NCBI GenBank assembly: GCA_029851415.1
Contig: CM056741.1
Location: 65,958,282 to 66,022,281 of the forward strand
DNA: 64,000 nt
Origin: Eretmocerus hayati
Lineage: Eukaryota; Arthropoda; Insecta; Hymenoptera; Aphelinidae
Direction: 5' to 3'
Below, in pieces: positions 1 through 12,605 of this stretch. The position numbers were made by a program, and so were the translations under genes. Below the pieces are notes generated by a model. It did not search any database, was not told the origin of the DNA, and was given only the letters and a program-made list of their open reading frames with translations. Position 1 is the stretch's first letter. Each line of letters begins with the position of its first letter.

Positions 1-1440
1 TCAGAAATCTGCACCGAGAACTTGACCACCATGATTTGTGCGCTAACATTCTGTAGGTTTCTATTATGTGGACAAACAACATATTTTACTGGAGTGCAAA
101 CAAGTTTTCATTCTATTATGACTTCGATCGAATGCCTCTGTTACCCATTGAAATTTTTCCAACGAATGTAACCGTTTCAAATCTGATCGGGCTGTTAGAA
201 TGTAGTAAGATGGATATCATGTATTCACTTCCGGTCTGTTACAGATGACAGAATATCTAAATTTCTTAAGTTTATTGTGTACTACCTCCATGCAGAAAAT
301 GACGAGAAAGCTCGCGTGAGCAGTCTTTCGCTAAGTAATCAAAATAATATTAGAAAAAACTTCTCTAGGAAGTCCATTCAACAAGGAATTCCGCCTGATA
401 ATTTCTAAAGTGAATGAATCAATTTCTCACAATCTCAGATTCCTCGACTTTATCAAGGTGATTGGGAAGTCACTCCATTGAACTATGAGTAGTCAGCGTA
501 GGTGTTGATTTTTTCTTCCTTAGATTATTGTAAACCAGGAGAAAATATCCATAACTTACGCGCTAATACAAAATCTAGGTTATGAATTTTTTCTCGAAGT
601 AACTCGTGATTGTCCAATGGTTGTATTATCCATAAATGAATCGTTTTTTTCTACGAGCTATCTGTCTTGGAAACCATTTTTTGTGTGTTTTTTGGAGGAA
701 ATCGACTAAATACCCATCATGGACGACAATTCTTCAATGAGAAAAAGAGCATCTGATTATAGTAGAGTATTCCATCGTAATAGATATTCAATTTTCAGCT
801 CAGAATGAAAAAGGAATGTCTTCGTGAATCCTGGATTTGGATAGTTAAAGTGAGTCAATGATGGAGTCCCGAGGACAGTTTTAGACATAGGTTGTTATTT
901 TTCAAGAAGAATACAGTGTCTCATTGACTTTTTGCCGTAAATTTTTAGATGTCCATATGATACAATTCAATGAAGAACTCGTATAGTTTGTCTCAAACAC
1001 GCCCATTTCCACCAGTCTCACGCAAAACCTCAGGTTACGCATGATTCTTAGCGATATAAGCATTGGTATCGTAGATATCTAACACTATTTTTTCTTTATT
1101 CATCTTCACACTGTTCCGCTCGTTGGATAACTTCTAACTGATTGAAAGAAATGACGGAATCATCGTACAAAAACTCTACATCTTCAGGTGAAATATTGAG
1201 CTTGAATTCAAATTGCACTAACCACCTGAAGCGAAACACTAGTTTTTGATACACTTGTCGTTCTTTACTCACTTTGTCGTTCTTTACTCACAGTTCATCA
1301 ATAACTCTAGTTCGATACAGGAGAGTAAAAGATTTTTTCAACTTTGTACCGAAATATACTATTATCTGATTGATCAAGTTATCTTCCTCTCTCATACAGA
1401 ATTTCACAATGAAATTTTGCAACTCAACAGAAAGATCCAA
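1..1440. other. AT-rich stretch, no gene seen
   Basis: No open frame here looks like protein and no splice-bounded exon is convincing. Near 1250-1300 the phrase TCGTTCTTTACTCAC occurs twice in a row, which looks like a decayed edge of the palindromic module that follows. Confidence 0.6.
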
Positions 1441-1525
1441 CATGACAATACTTATTTCGATACACTGTGCGTAAAAATGCACTTTGCGCACAGTTTGTCG
1501 ACTTTTACTCACAGTTTATCGAAAT
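1441..1525 (+). repeat. Partial copy of the GTGCGTAAA palindrome core
   Basis: This stretch carries GTGCGTAAA (1467-1475) facing TTTGCGCAC (1483-1491), followed by a tail ending in TTATCGAAATAGTAC. The same core lies in the middle of the 1522-1858 palindrome and again at about 44,228-44,300. It abuts the next element directly at the shared boundary box, so the two modules are concatenated rather than separated by unique DNA. Confidence 0.75.
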
Positions 1526-1858
1526 AGTACATTTCGATACAAGGGCGTAAAACGTTTTATTCGCATCCGAGTGATGGGTTTCCGGCCCGAGCCGCAGGCG
1601 AGGGTCGGAATCATCACGAGGATGCGAATAATAGGTTTTACGCCCGTGTATCTAACTATACTTTTCGATAAACTGTGAGTAAAAGTCAACAAACTGTGCG
1701 CAAAGTGCACTTTTACGCACAGTGTATCGAAAAGTATAGTTAGATACACGGCCGTAAAACTCGTGATGATTCCGACCCTCGCCTGCGGCTCGGGCCGGAA
1801 ACCCATCACTCGGACGCGAATAAAACGTTTCACGCCCTTGTATCGAAATGTACTATTT
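1522..1858. mobile_element. Palindromic foldback element, about 337 bp
   Basis: The left arm from 1526 and the right arm ending at 1854 are reverse complements over about 160 bp, interrupted only by a 20-bp stretch (about 1620-1640) present on the left but not on the right. The arms contain a GC-rich box (GGCCCGAGCCGCAGGCGAGG) and the core boxes GTGCGCAAA and TTTACGCAC around a centre near 1707. Half of the same element recurs at 44,092-44,301. No transposase is present, so it is best read as a non-autonomous MITE-like element. Open frames through it are by-products of the palindrome. Confidence 0.85.
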
Positions 1859-4280
1859 ACGAGATTCCAGTGACTGGCGTCTCAAGCTCAAACTCTGAAA
1901 TAGCAACAAGGTCGATTTGCTAGGTGTGATATAAGTCAAAAAACCGATTTTTTTCATTGCACATGTGCGCACTTCTTAGTTCAAACACAATTTTGGCTGG
2001 GGTCAATTTGTCCTCAGATCAGTTTGTTATTTGAGCACATGAGAACTGATTCGGAGCTAATTCTTTCTGCGATGTTACATTTTGTTGCTCATACATCCAT
2101 TGCATGATTATTCAATGAACGATCATCTTCAGAGGAGCCCTCTGTCTTTGCTAGTGAAGGACCTGATTGCGTGCTCACTTTGATCTTGAAAATAAATGAA
2201 CTTGGAAAATCGGCCATTGACGATAAGGGCATTTTTGAATGATAGAAACACGAGCTATTTCCAAATTCCAGCCTGTCACATTCGATGAGGGAGAGAATTC
2301 TTCTTCTCACAATAAAAAATCGAAACTATGCCAATTTCTGTAAAATTCTCGCACTAAACGAGTTTAGAAATTTTTCGAGCAACTGTGTATTAATTGATTG
2401 ATTAATAATAATTCATTGAGAGTAAGGTATTTGTTCCCCATTACAACAGTTTTCATCTATGAACATTTTAATAGCAATCATCTGGAGAAATACAGTAGCA
2501 CAAAGTGAGTATGTCTCAGGGTGAGTCGAAAAATGAATCTGTCATCTAGCACGTAAGCATTTCTGACGTGTACTTTGACATTTTGAAACGTATTTGAGCT
2601 CATCTTGAAACTTGTTGCAAACCCTTGAAAGTGGAGGAAAAAACGCCTGATCTCAACCAAGCAAAGCCGAGCTATCTCAATTTTCCCAAAAAGTGATTTG
2701 TATTGAAAAAAGCGAATCAATTGCAACTGCGACCTTGTAGAACTTGTCAAGCGATCGAAGCTCCGCAAAACCGAAGAGGCAGCATACAGACCTAGGTTTT
2801 TGGAAATTCTACCTGTATTCGTACTGACGAAACCCTGTTGAGGCCACAGGGAGTAGACTCCCTTCGATATTTCCGTACTGTCGTCACCAACGGAAAGAAA
2901 TTGGAAATTCCGTCTCTTTGTTGTACGTGGAATGAATCTTGTATCAAATGTTGGTATCATCAATCCCAGTCGAAAGTACCAAACAGTATCTTTCCTCTCC
3001 AACACTCTATTCTCAATCATCTATTGAGCTCCGATACTACCAAACCGAGCAAAAGGTATCGAGCCCAATTTTCATACATGATGAAAGGCTGTAAATGATG
3101 AGAACTCGATCCTTGCATTACACTAGCCAACGAAACTTTGGGTCAGAAATAGTGAAATGACCGCAATATTCTTGTAAATTCTCTGACAAAGAAACCGAAT
3201 AAGAACTCAGTTTTGCGCCTACAAGTCAGGATTTCTTTCAAATCTCAAAAGAGTGTACCTGCAAAAACATCGATTTCAACGTTTATTACTCATTTCGATA
3301 AAAGTCTAATCTTGAGGAAATTGAGATAGCTCGGCTCTGCTTAGTCGAAATTGAACGTATCTTGGGTCATCTTAAAGGGTTTCGAATGTCTTCTAAATAG
3401 TTGAGATACGTTCCAAAATGTCAAGAATTTTTAGAAGTACGTGCTGGACTATGAAAGAGAAGTGAGAGGAAAGGTACCTCCGCATTTGAACCGGTGTTAA
3501 TGAAAAATATTTTGATGGCTCTTGCTAAGACTGGAAATCTTATTTCTCACCGGCCGTGGCAAAATTTTCATATCCACTGTTAGAAACCCAATTTTCCGAC
3601 CTCAAGATTGCTGATACCGAACATGCAAAATATCCAATTGTTTAATCAGCTTTACGAGGTCAGAGTTGTAAGTTTTCTTGGCTTTTCTATTCAGAACACT
3701 TTTTGGAGAAACTGAGATAGATTGACTCTCATATGTTGGAATGAGCCCACGTTCAGCTCATTCTGAAGAATGTTTCGGGTGAGCTTGGAATTGAGCGGAA
3801 GAACACCCACGAATATCAAGTTGCGCCAAAGTTATCAAAAAATTGGCAAATAATGCAGTTTCTCATTTAAACTCATGTTATATATTTTCAAAAAAACCTT
3901 GATCAATTTTGCTGGAACTGGAGATCCCAATTCTCAGCGCCCAGTGAAACAATCTCCACGTATACTGGTTGAAACCCAACCTTTCCGACCCCAAGCGTAT
4001 CGATATCGAAAAATAGCCATTTTTCAGTTCACCCTAATGTTTATATGATTGGTGTGCTGTTGGAAGTTGCAGTGGATTTTGGACATACAGATTCTCAAAG
4101 TTCGTGATATATTCCACAAGTTTTTCGCGGAAAAATGTTCCATCTCACGAGAGCTCGTGGGGAGAAAGACGTGTATCGAAAAGAGACGATGGTATGAGAG
4201 TGAGTTCGTCTAGAGCGTATCATTCTGTTTGGTCTTTACTTGTGCGATAAAAGTAATACGCAACGTGTATTCTAAATTTC
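1859..4280. other. Non-coding stretch with decayed dispersed repeats
   Basis: No gene is supported. Two segments (about 2630-2740, reverse orientation, and 3310-3440) share phrases such as GAGATAGCTCGGCTCTGCTT with copies near 22.87, 30.2 and 60.3 kb, so they are fragments of one old repeat family. The longest frame, 2478-3020 on the minus strand, runs through one of these fragments and is not a credible gene. Confidence 0.6.
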
Positions 4281-4472
4281 ATCGGTATCGGTGGCGCTTT
4301 GTAGGTACCCTGTAAAATTTGACCCATTCACTGAAGTTTGCCGTCGCAATTTGCCGTTTTTGCGTTGCCAGTGGCTTTTGCCGTGAAAAATACGGCAAAC
4401 CGCGACGGCAAACAGTTACTGTAGCAGTAGCGGCAAATTTTACAGGTTACCGACAGAGCGCCACCGATGCCG
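4281..4472. mobile_element. Short MITE-like element, about 190 bp
   Basis: The ends are inverted repeats of roughly 38 bp: ATCGGTATCGGTGGCGCTTT at the left pairs with AGCGCCACCGATGC at the right, followed inward by CCTGTAAAATTT and AAATTTTACAGG. The interior is rich in the word TTTGCCG/CGGCAAA, which repeats in both orientations and continues past the right end to about 4510. No coding capacity. Confidence 0.75.
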
Positions 4473-6150
4473 GCAAATTTTGCGGTAATATTTGCCGGAA
4501 AATTTTACCGTCATATTCAAAATACGGGCCCTGGTATATCAATATTTCTAGTTGGCCGTCGTTTCAAGATTTTGTTTCCGAAAGCGTGCAAATACGATGG
4601 CGAAGAATTGGTTGAGGGCTTTTATCCGTGGGGCGGGATACCATAAGTATAACTTTGGTGCGACGCTTAAAACTGCCTTAGGCTTGGACAGTCTCAGGTG
4701 AGGCAAAACCAAGGGCAGAGATGGATAGGTAGATTGGACTTCAAGATTGAGAAATAAGGACTGTGATCCAATGACGTAACAATTGCGCTCTTTAAAAGAC
4801 AGACAGTTTAGAGCAATTTGTTATGGAGTTACATGATGAAGTTCGCCTTTCTCGGTATCAAGACCAGCCTACTACTTACAGATATTCGATGAATTGAATG
4901 AGAAGGACCATCTATCATACCTCTCTCCAATTTTGCCTCTCCAAAATCCCCAAACGATACTTGGCTAATTGCTCAACTTCCAGAATTCTTGGGACTCAAT
5001 TTGTAAGAGATTGGGATACAATCGATTAACTCTCAAGCTGTCGGCCTGGCTCATATGAGGATATCTCTGAAACTTTTGATTTTCAGCCTAAGAAAGTGTC
5101 ACAGCCCCTGGAAATCGAGATGCACGGCTAGAGCTTGTTATCGAGCAAGTACCATGGTTTAAATATGAGGTGTTAGAATATAGTAACGAAAGTCAGAGTT
5201 GGAATATACTGAACGCTCTGCATTTTTGACAGTGAATTTTTCACAAGAATAGGGCTGCGCAGCCCTCGTTCAACCGGATGATACTCGTGGAGCCTGTAAA
5301 ATGAACTTGTATCCAATCGATGTCAGATATTCTCTTGCTCAAGCAAACTGTCACCACCGAAGTGATCGAAGAACTTGCATTTGAGCTACCGATAGGAAAT
5401 TTGTCCCATGATGCACGTGAGCAGACATCTGTCCAAAAAGTGATTGTTGATAGATGAACTTTGAATTGCGCCTTAGAGATTTGTCGATGACTCGTCGAAT
5501 CATAATGACTCTGAATCTCAGTTTTATAGGTCAGGGAAACAACTCGAGGAGATCCACAGATACTACTCATGATCAGTAAAAGAGTCGCAGCAGATGACTG
5601 ATTCATCCAAGAGTTGGACCATCTTTCGATAGATTTCTTGTTGGTTTGAATACCCATTTTCCCTCCGACCTTATGATTCGGTGTTTCCATGCATGTATCA
5701 ATATTGCAGAATGCTTTCATAATGAGTATTCTGATCACTTTGATTATTTATTGATTGACACGTCTCTCGCGATATGCCAAATCAACAGAACGTAACCCCC
5801 AATCTTCCATAAGACTAAGGCCTTATTATCCGCGGTTTTGTTATTCGCGGTACTTTCCTAGAATCGTACCCCCGAGGATAACGAGGGATCCTTGCAATAT
5901 TATTATGATGGGTAATAGATAAATTAATTTTTTATCAATCGAGCTATTTTGCTATGCATCTCATTCTATCAGTTGATTGACACGCCTCCCATGACCAGTC
6001 AACTGTGATATCAGATATGGCCATTCAAACAAGAGTCGATACTTTTCGATTGAATCTCAATAAAACTGACAAGAATACAAACAAGAAGCTAAGTTTGTCA
6101 ATGACGATAACAAGGAAATCAGAGCGAGTCAATCAAAAGGGTATAATACT
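4473..6150. other. Mostly non-coding; possible pogo-like end at 5805-5895
   Basis: Apart from the minus-strand frame at 5241-5738 there is no gene candidate. Around 5805-5895 the text TTATCCGCGGTTTTGTTATT, then CCCCCGAGGATAACGAGGG, resembles ends of pogo/Tigger-type DNA transposons in general appearance, but only one end is visible and the assignment is weak. Confidence 0.4.
5241..5738 (-). CDS. Hypothetical 165-residue frame, doubtful
   Basis: An uninterrupted minus-strand frame with a hydrophobic stretch (AATLLLIMSSICGSP, about residues 50-64) followed by a polar, serine-rich tail with a few cysteines. I do not recognise it. There are no supporting splice sites, no neighbouring exons in register and no repeated domain. 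A frame of this length can arise by chance in a 64-kb AT-rich window, so treat it as unproven. Confidence 0.2.
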   Translation of the reverse strand: MIRILIMKAFCNIDTCMETPNHKVGGKMGIQTNKKSIERWSNSWMNQSSAATLLLIMSSICGSPRVVSLTYKTEIQSHYDSTSHRQISKAQFKVHLSTITFWTDVCSRASWDKFPIGSSNASSSITSVVTVCLSKRISDIDWIQVHFTGSTSIIRLNEGCAALFL

Positions 6151-7250
6151 CTGCACGTCAATTGCAGAATAATCGCCCGAGCGATAGTTCCGCCGCCACG
6201 GGGTCTGATCTAGAATTTGCAGCACAACAACAAATAGCTCATTACGAGAAACACTTTCTTCTCAGCTGATGCGGACGTCGTTGTCGTTCGATTTGATCGC
6301 TTCACCTATTATACATAGATACACTCAAGTAATTATGAGCTAAACAGAAAGAAAGAAGGGGAGTGAGCGAGCTTGGCGCTCTAAATGGAATGCTCAGTCT
6401 CAGGTTTTATCGATATCGTATAATACAAGTTGGCATTAAATAATCACGCACTCTCTGAAGGAGATGCGTTATGTAAGTTACGTTAACCTCACGAGCGACC
6501 GCCGAGCGCGAGAGTGTTGAATAACCGGTGAACTTCCCATTTTGCTCTCAGCGAAGGAGTTATAAGCTTAAATATTCCAAGAGGTATATATAAGAATCAA
6601 TAATTGAATAAAAATGATCGAAAGGCCCGATCGCGACTATGACGAAATACAGCATCGCGTGATGTGGCTTTTAGTGAGCTAAGGGAGTAAAAGATGCATC
6701 TCTTTAGATTGGCGAACGAGACATTGTGCTGTAACAACGGCGCTATTCTAAGAGCCAATAGACTAGACTCTGGTGTGTTCTAGAGATATATAGGTATAAG
6801 TTTATCGTGAATCATGTGCCACTCTCGCTTTCGCTCTCACTCTCCGTGTATTATTGAACGGAATGGGGTATAAGCTATACCAGGTGTATCTTTATACACG
6901 GAAATTTCCACATATACTTACCTCTAAGTATACATAGTTGAAGAGGTGTTGTTGGGCCGATCGGCAGATAGCCGTATGTGCATTCAGAGTCAGTTTAGAT
7001 CGGCCGAGTGCGGAAAATCGGCGAAATATAACCTGTACGCATTGCGCAAACTAGCTGGCCCGTGTAAAGTTTGGATATTAAAGCACACAGGTCGAGAATA
7101 TGGTGAATAGGATGAAGATAAAGAAAAACCGGCTCTCGTAGCTCATGATGGAGCTTCCGACTTGCATCGCTGCGCCTCTGCGGATGTAGGTTTAACATCA
7201 GATGTAATCGAACGGAGAGAAAGTTACCTGGTCACCTGGAGAGATACTTT
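6150..7250. other. Higher-CpG stretch, possibly regulatory or untranslated
   Basis: Base composition is less AT-rich than its flanks, with many CpG dinucleotides (for example GAGCGACCGCCGAGCGCGAG near 6494) and several TATA-like runs (TATATAAG near 6585, GATATATAGG near 6783). No coding exon could be recognised. It has the look of promoter-proximal or 5' untranslated DNA, but no gene can be attached to it within the window. Confidence 0.3.
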
Positions 7251-8146
7251 ACGATGACGTGCCATTTTTTTTTAAATTTGAGTTCTCTGCTTACGCGCTG
7301 GCGCTTCTGTGCCTGGTAAATCAAGCGATCTCGTTATGCATCATGATCGTAATCGTGAGCATAAGGTATACCAGAGTATTCCTCTCAATTTCAACCTCGT
7401 TTTGCGCTATTATTCCATCTGATGTTTTAATTCATCCCTCTACATTGTTATGGTGTAAGGGTGACCGTGTCACTGGGATGGCAACTGCAAAAACGAATTG
7501 TTAAATCGTCGTTGGAAGACTTGATACTCGCATTGCTCCTTGCGCATTGCTCTGAGATGATGATGTTGGTTTAGCGCCATTACTGAATACAGTTAGATGA
7601 GTTTGAATGATTGTTCTAATGTAATGTTTCACCCCTCACGTTGTGAGAGATACTCTTCAATTCTTATTCTGATCACTTGCTCGATCAATCATTGGTGCAC
7701 TTATCTCATCATTGAAAACAGATCACAGTTTCGAATTCTACCAATAACACACTCTTACATTCGGTTAACCTCTTATGGAGTTGACAGGAAAAGGATAAGC
7801 CGGTGGTGATGGGATTTTTTAAACTATTGATCATCCATTCGATAACAGCAGATAATACCGGATCAAATCGATTATACCATCGTATAGATTGCTGCTAGTA
7901 TCCTGCGGGCGCAATAGCCCGCTTATATCGTTCGAGATATCTTTCTTGCGTCGAAATATGATGGGGAACATTCTTCATAAGAAGTTATTTAACAGTGTTC
8001 CAACGACTGTTAATTAATTGATATTTGCAGCTATTTTTGCTAGTTTCTCGTTTCTTTGGGACAGAGGGTGGTCGAAATGAAGAAATTATTCAGTCAGTAT
8101 AAATATTTGATCCTACAATTATTATACTACGCTATGTGTAACCAAC
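7251..8146. other. No feature seen
   Basis: AT-rich sequence with only short frames. No repeat shared with the rest of the window, and no convincing exon. Confidence 0.5.
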
Positions 8147-8710
8147 ATGCCTCTGTATCCAACTTGCCCCCATATGCTGATCTCAGGAATGGGCTCTTGT
8201 TGACCTCGCCGCAAATTTCATTCTTACCTTCGTTATGTTAGAATATTATTCAGAAAGCGGGTCAGCGGGTTAGACCCACACCCAATGAAATCTGTGTCGC
8301 ACAGATAGTTTCAAGTGATTTTTTCTTTCTTTCTTTTGCGCAGTTGAGAAGTTGCCAAGGAAATCGTGGCCAGTAATACAGGTGATAAATTTTTTGAATC
8401 AATCTCAATCATTCGATTCCTTTTTCCCAAACCCTCCAAATACGTTTTTGGGAGTTGAAAAACTTGGATTTGGAGCGATTTTATGAGCAATATACGGAGA
8501 TCATTCCCACAGATAAAGGCAACAATTGTCGTGTGCCTAACATGCCCCCATACGGTTATCTCGAAAAGGTGTGCAGTATGACTTTCTTACCTTTCACAAT
8601 CAGAATGTGTTTATCACGTCATAATAGGTTGGAAAGAATGCAAAAAAATCTCGTCGTTGAAAAAAATTTTTCTCTATATTTGAAAAATTTGAGGTCGATC
8701 AATCATCCTG
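8147..8710 (+). mobile_element. Truncated copy of the GTGTACCCAACTTGCCCCC element
   Basis: It aligns by eye, in the same orientation, with the left 500 bp of the complete element at 22,218-23,035: the end phrase CCAACTTGCCCCCATATG, then GGAATGGGCTC, and the internal second copy CCTAACATGCCCCCATACGG near 8540. The match stops at about 8700, exactly where the palindrome at 8711 begins, so the right half is missing or was displaced by that element. Confidence 0.75.
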
Positions 8711-9846
8711 TATATATGTTACGTGCAAAGTCCGAAATTGTGCACTCCGGGGAGTGCACAACGATGGTTTGTGCAAAGCCCGGTGGATCGGACTTTGCAC
8801 AACGCGAGTTGTGCAGAGTCCGATGCATCGGGCTTTGCACATGAATTTTCTGTGCAAAGCCCGATGCATCGGACTCTGCACAACTCGCGTTGGGCAAAGT
8901 CCGATCCACCGGGCTTTGCATACAGAATCGGTCTGGGATCTGTAATTTTTAGAGGTGGGTCGGGGAATCTCTAGGAATGATTCAAATAATGAATACAGCA
9001 GCCATGTCTCACGAGGCCAATCTCAGCTAAACTAATCTGGAATACGGAATTATGGATCGAAAAAGCACCGATTTTTATGCCTAAAATTGATTCGATTGTG
9101 TTGAAAAATGATGGCAGTTCCATCAAAGGCGCCGTAGGCTTTAAAAATCTTATCGCGGATGTCCTGATGGTTACCAAGTGAGTTACTCCTCGCATGATTC
9201 AGGAAATTTTGATAGTTTGATGAAAATTCACGTTGAAATTTCAACGGACATGGAGGATGCCATGAGATTAAAGACGCCGTGAAAGTCGAAAATACTAGTG
9301 TAACGAGCGAAGCAACTCTCGTGTTTCGAGAATTCTGTCGTGCACGTTTGAATGAAATGATGAGAACAAATAATTTGAGAGATTTGCCCCCATGTAACCT
9401 TGAACATATTCAACATTACATGAAGTTATCCAAGCTGTATTAGCATATTTGATGATATCCTCCATGTTCGGTTCCAATGTGAATTTTCATCGAAATATCG
9501 ATTGAATCAGTGCTCTTTTGATTCATGGTTCCGTTTTCCGAACATCCCGAATCCGTCACTCTGTGATTTGCCTCGTAAGACTGACTGCTGTGAATATCAT
9601 TTGAATCATTACCACAGATTTCCCGACTCTCGTCTGAAGATTACAGAACCCAGACCGACTCTGTGTGCAAAGCCCGGTGGATCGGACTTTGCACACGCGC
9701 AACATGAATTTTCTGTGCAAAGCCCGAAGCATCGGACTCTGCACAACTCGCGTTGTGCAAAGTCCGATCCACCGGGCTTTGCACAAACCATCGTTGTGCA
9801 CTCCCCGGAGTGCACAATTTCGGACTTTGCACGTAACATATACATA
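8711..9846. mobile_element. 1.1-kb foldback element with TGCAAAGTCCGA palindromes
   Basis: The outer ends (TATATATGTTACGTGC at 8711 and GCACGTAACATATACATA at 9829-9846) are inverted copies. Similarity between the arms continues inward through 8716-9100 against 9490-9840 and reaches about 9265 and 9445, leaving an unpaired loop of about 170 bp. Within each arm lie several smaller perfect or near-perfect palindromes made of TGCAAAGTCCGATCC and GGATCGGACTTTGCA. The whole piece could fold into a long hairpin with side hairpins. It has no transposase. All six-frame translations here, rich in the string CKARCIGLCT and its variants, come from the repeats. Confidence 0.85.
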
Positions 9847-12003
9847 AAATCGACGTTTTCGCTGCACAGTGCGAAAGACATTTGCATTACATTTGAATTT
9901 TTCTCAACCATTGTTTCCCCCATCGTAGATACGTTGATGAAGTCATGGCCACTTGGGCTATCTGGAATCAAAATTTCGAACTTCAATGATAATCCTCACC
10001 AATTTTTACATGCTCAAGAAAAATGTTCGGAATAACAATTATATCACAGCAATCTTATTTGACGAGGACTTGTAAAATAACTGATGAAAGTTTACCATTA
10101 CCACGTCAGCAAGATACTGCAGCGAGATTTATCACTTCTATGAATTCAAACAGAATTGGCATCACGATTCCGATTTGTCTCGTTACTCCCATTTACCTCT
10201 GAATCGGATGAGCGTGCTCAATTCACTGCCCGAGTCACTGCCGCTCAAGATTACGGGAACAAAGCACCGGCAGATCTTGCCGTGTATCTCCAACGCATGT
10301 TTTTAGGTTATGGAAAGCTACGAACTTTAAAATGATCCAGAATAACCTCTGCGTTCCTTAGAACAAAAATACGCATCCTTGCAACTTATGGCTTTCTTCT
10401 CCTCAAACAGTTCAAGTGATGCCATAGGATCAATCTTGAAGCCCCTCAGCTTGTTTTTAGTGATTGTCTCAAATTCAAAATGCTGACTGTGGAATTGAAA
10501 AATTCAATTTTTGGCCAATTTATTTGGAACATATCACTTCAAAAAGTGCGTTGTGCCTAGTTTGCGCCTCTGACCTTTTTCCACATCCGTTCTTTGCTCC
10601 ATAAAACTGCCTTCTTCAAACTCAAACATTTGAAAGGACGTGAAAGAACCTGCCAAATGTACTAAAAAACGTCCTATTTGGACGCCCACGAGCCAAGATA
10701 TCACAATTTCACATCGTGATCTACGTACACATCAGAGGTAGGAAGGGGGGGGGGGGGGATGGGGGTCAGGCACACCGACTTTCGATCACAAAAAAAATAA
10801 TTTCTCGACCAATTCAGTGTACTGATGGGTCATTTACAGAACATTAACACCGAACAAGTATTATACAATCTACAAGATTCGATTTCCGCTCAAACGTAGA
10901 CTACTGACATTTGACTTTTAGGAGTTTTATTTAATTTTATTTAATTTCGCTTGGTGTCTCACTTAAGCTACAGGCATATCTAACAATTTGCGCAAGTTAT
11001 TATTTTCAGTCTGGCGCAATGTCACGACATTTTTTTCCACGATTCGATTGAAAATTTTCAATGGCGCAATTGAATGTGTCGTGGTTGGTACACGTTACAT
11101 AATTCCGACATGCATGCATTATTTCTTCCAATAATGGTTCAAAATACGCGGTCGAAATTAGTTCGATATTTCAAAACTGTATTGCACGCGGTATCCATTC
11201 TATATTAAGCATAATAACAAAGCAAGCACATTTGTAACACGAGTATGGCAAATAATAGAAATTGCTATACCATCATCAGTGCTTTAATTAGTTTAAGCTT
11301 CTACACTCCCACAGACAGAGAAGCATTAATCTGTGATGTGCTTTGGCTCACCACAAATCTAGTCTTCCCGACATCAGCGATTATATACTGGAGACGCGAA
11401 GAGTACCTTGAGTGATGAGAGGAAATCGGATTGCACCCATGCATTGAATCAACCCTTCATAGTATCAGGATAAGCCGGCGTATCAGGCACCATAATAATC
11501 GACTCCGCTGGTCTAACGGATCTCAACCTCACACACGAGTGATTATATCCATTCTAATAGATTCGGTGCAAAACTTTGATCTCTCTATATATGATTTGCG
11601 GAGCACTGAGGTATTACCTCGTCTCGCACTCAAAGCGTCACTTTACCTATATGGTACTTATAAGCTGATTGCGGAAGTTAGTGGTATGGCAATCGACTCT
11701 GTAGTTTCGTTCGAAAACTACGAGGCCCGCAATGCGCTCTGCGATAATGAGACTTCTCTCAAATATATACGCATGAGATATTGCGGTTGCACAGTAGTCT
11801 CGTTTATGCTATATTAGTAAGGTTTCTTTCATCCATATGAGGTGGTGGTACGTGAATTTGAATCTTTGAACTGGGTGGATTTCCTTATTTCTCGTGTTGT
11901 GACTGTGGACAAATCTGTTGGAAAAAGGCGTGGCAAATTCTGAAATCTGACCGAAAATTGAATCAGAAAAACCAACCGGTCGACTATTTTAAAACCTGAT
12001 GAC
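9847..12003. other. No gene seen; G homopolymer at 10,745-10,758
   Basis: Mostly AT-rich unique DNA with a 14-base G run followed by GATGGGGG. Around 11,330-11,420 there is a TATA-like string (GATTATATACTGG) and a plus-strand frame at 11,431-11,817, but it has no recognisable domain and no splice context that would support it. Confidence 0.45.
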
Positions 12004-12228
12004 TGAGGTGAGTGTACCCAACTTGCCCCATTGAGCCATTTTTTTCTCATTAATTCTGGTTTACTTCATTATTCTGGCTCCTCTCGATATTCTCCAACGT
12101 ATTTCAGCTCATATTGTCGGATTAGAAACAAACTTCGAAATCAGCTAAGATACGTTGGAAAATGATCACCAAGACCAGAGCTGTTGAAAAAATAGCTCGA
12201 TGGGGGCAAGTTGATTACACTTACTTTA
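12004..12228. mobile_element. Short MITE of the GTGTACCCAACTTGCCCC family, about 225 bp
   Basis: The left end GAGGTGAGTGTACCCAACTT pairs with the right end AAGTTGATTACACTTAC, and the inner arms pair through CCAACGTATTTCAGCTC against its mirror around 12,098-12,165. It is a short form of the element complete at 22,218-23,035. Confidence 0.75.
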
Positions 12229-12605
12229 CATAAAAATATTTTTCTCAATACACAGGCGAGGCCAGAATCCACCGCCAATTTGAATTTTTCACTTTTTTTT
12301 TTATGGAATTTCTCTCCGCAAGCCGCAGTTCTGGCATGCATTCTATTGAAGCATCCAAAATTCCATGTGATTTGCTGAGTAAAACTCAAGATATACCCAG
12401 AACGGATTTCGGTCCATCTTGGGCTATTAAAAATTTCTTAGTAGCCCACGTGAAAAGAGAGTTCAAATTCTTTTGATAACCCAAAAGCGCTATTAATCGA
12501 TTGTCTATCTCAAGTGGATTCCCTTCAATTTGCGTGGATATAATCAATTTCATCAATATTAACTCAGCTTACTTTAAGGCGATGCGGTCACCGTGCACGA
12601 AGAAA

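Noticed and set aside
1246..1833. Several overlapping frames on both strands
   Set aside because: They run through the palindromic module and its partial copy; mirrored frames on both strands are expected from an inverted repeat.
2478..3020. Minus-strand frame of 180 codons
   Set aside because: It crosses a fragment of a dispersed non-coding repeat (also at 3.3, 22.9 and 60.3 kb) and has no recognisable domain or splice context.
8699..8974. Cysteine-rich short proteins (CKARCIGLCT-like) on both strands, also 9502-10035
   Set aside because: The cysteine pattern comes from the repeated TGCAAAGTCCGA palindrome, not from selection on a peptide.
8711..9846. CRISPR-like array of regularly spaced palindromes
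   Set aside because: Units alternate in orientation, there are no unique spacers of constant length and no cas genes; the context is eukaryotic.
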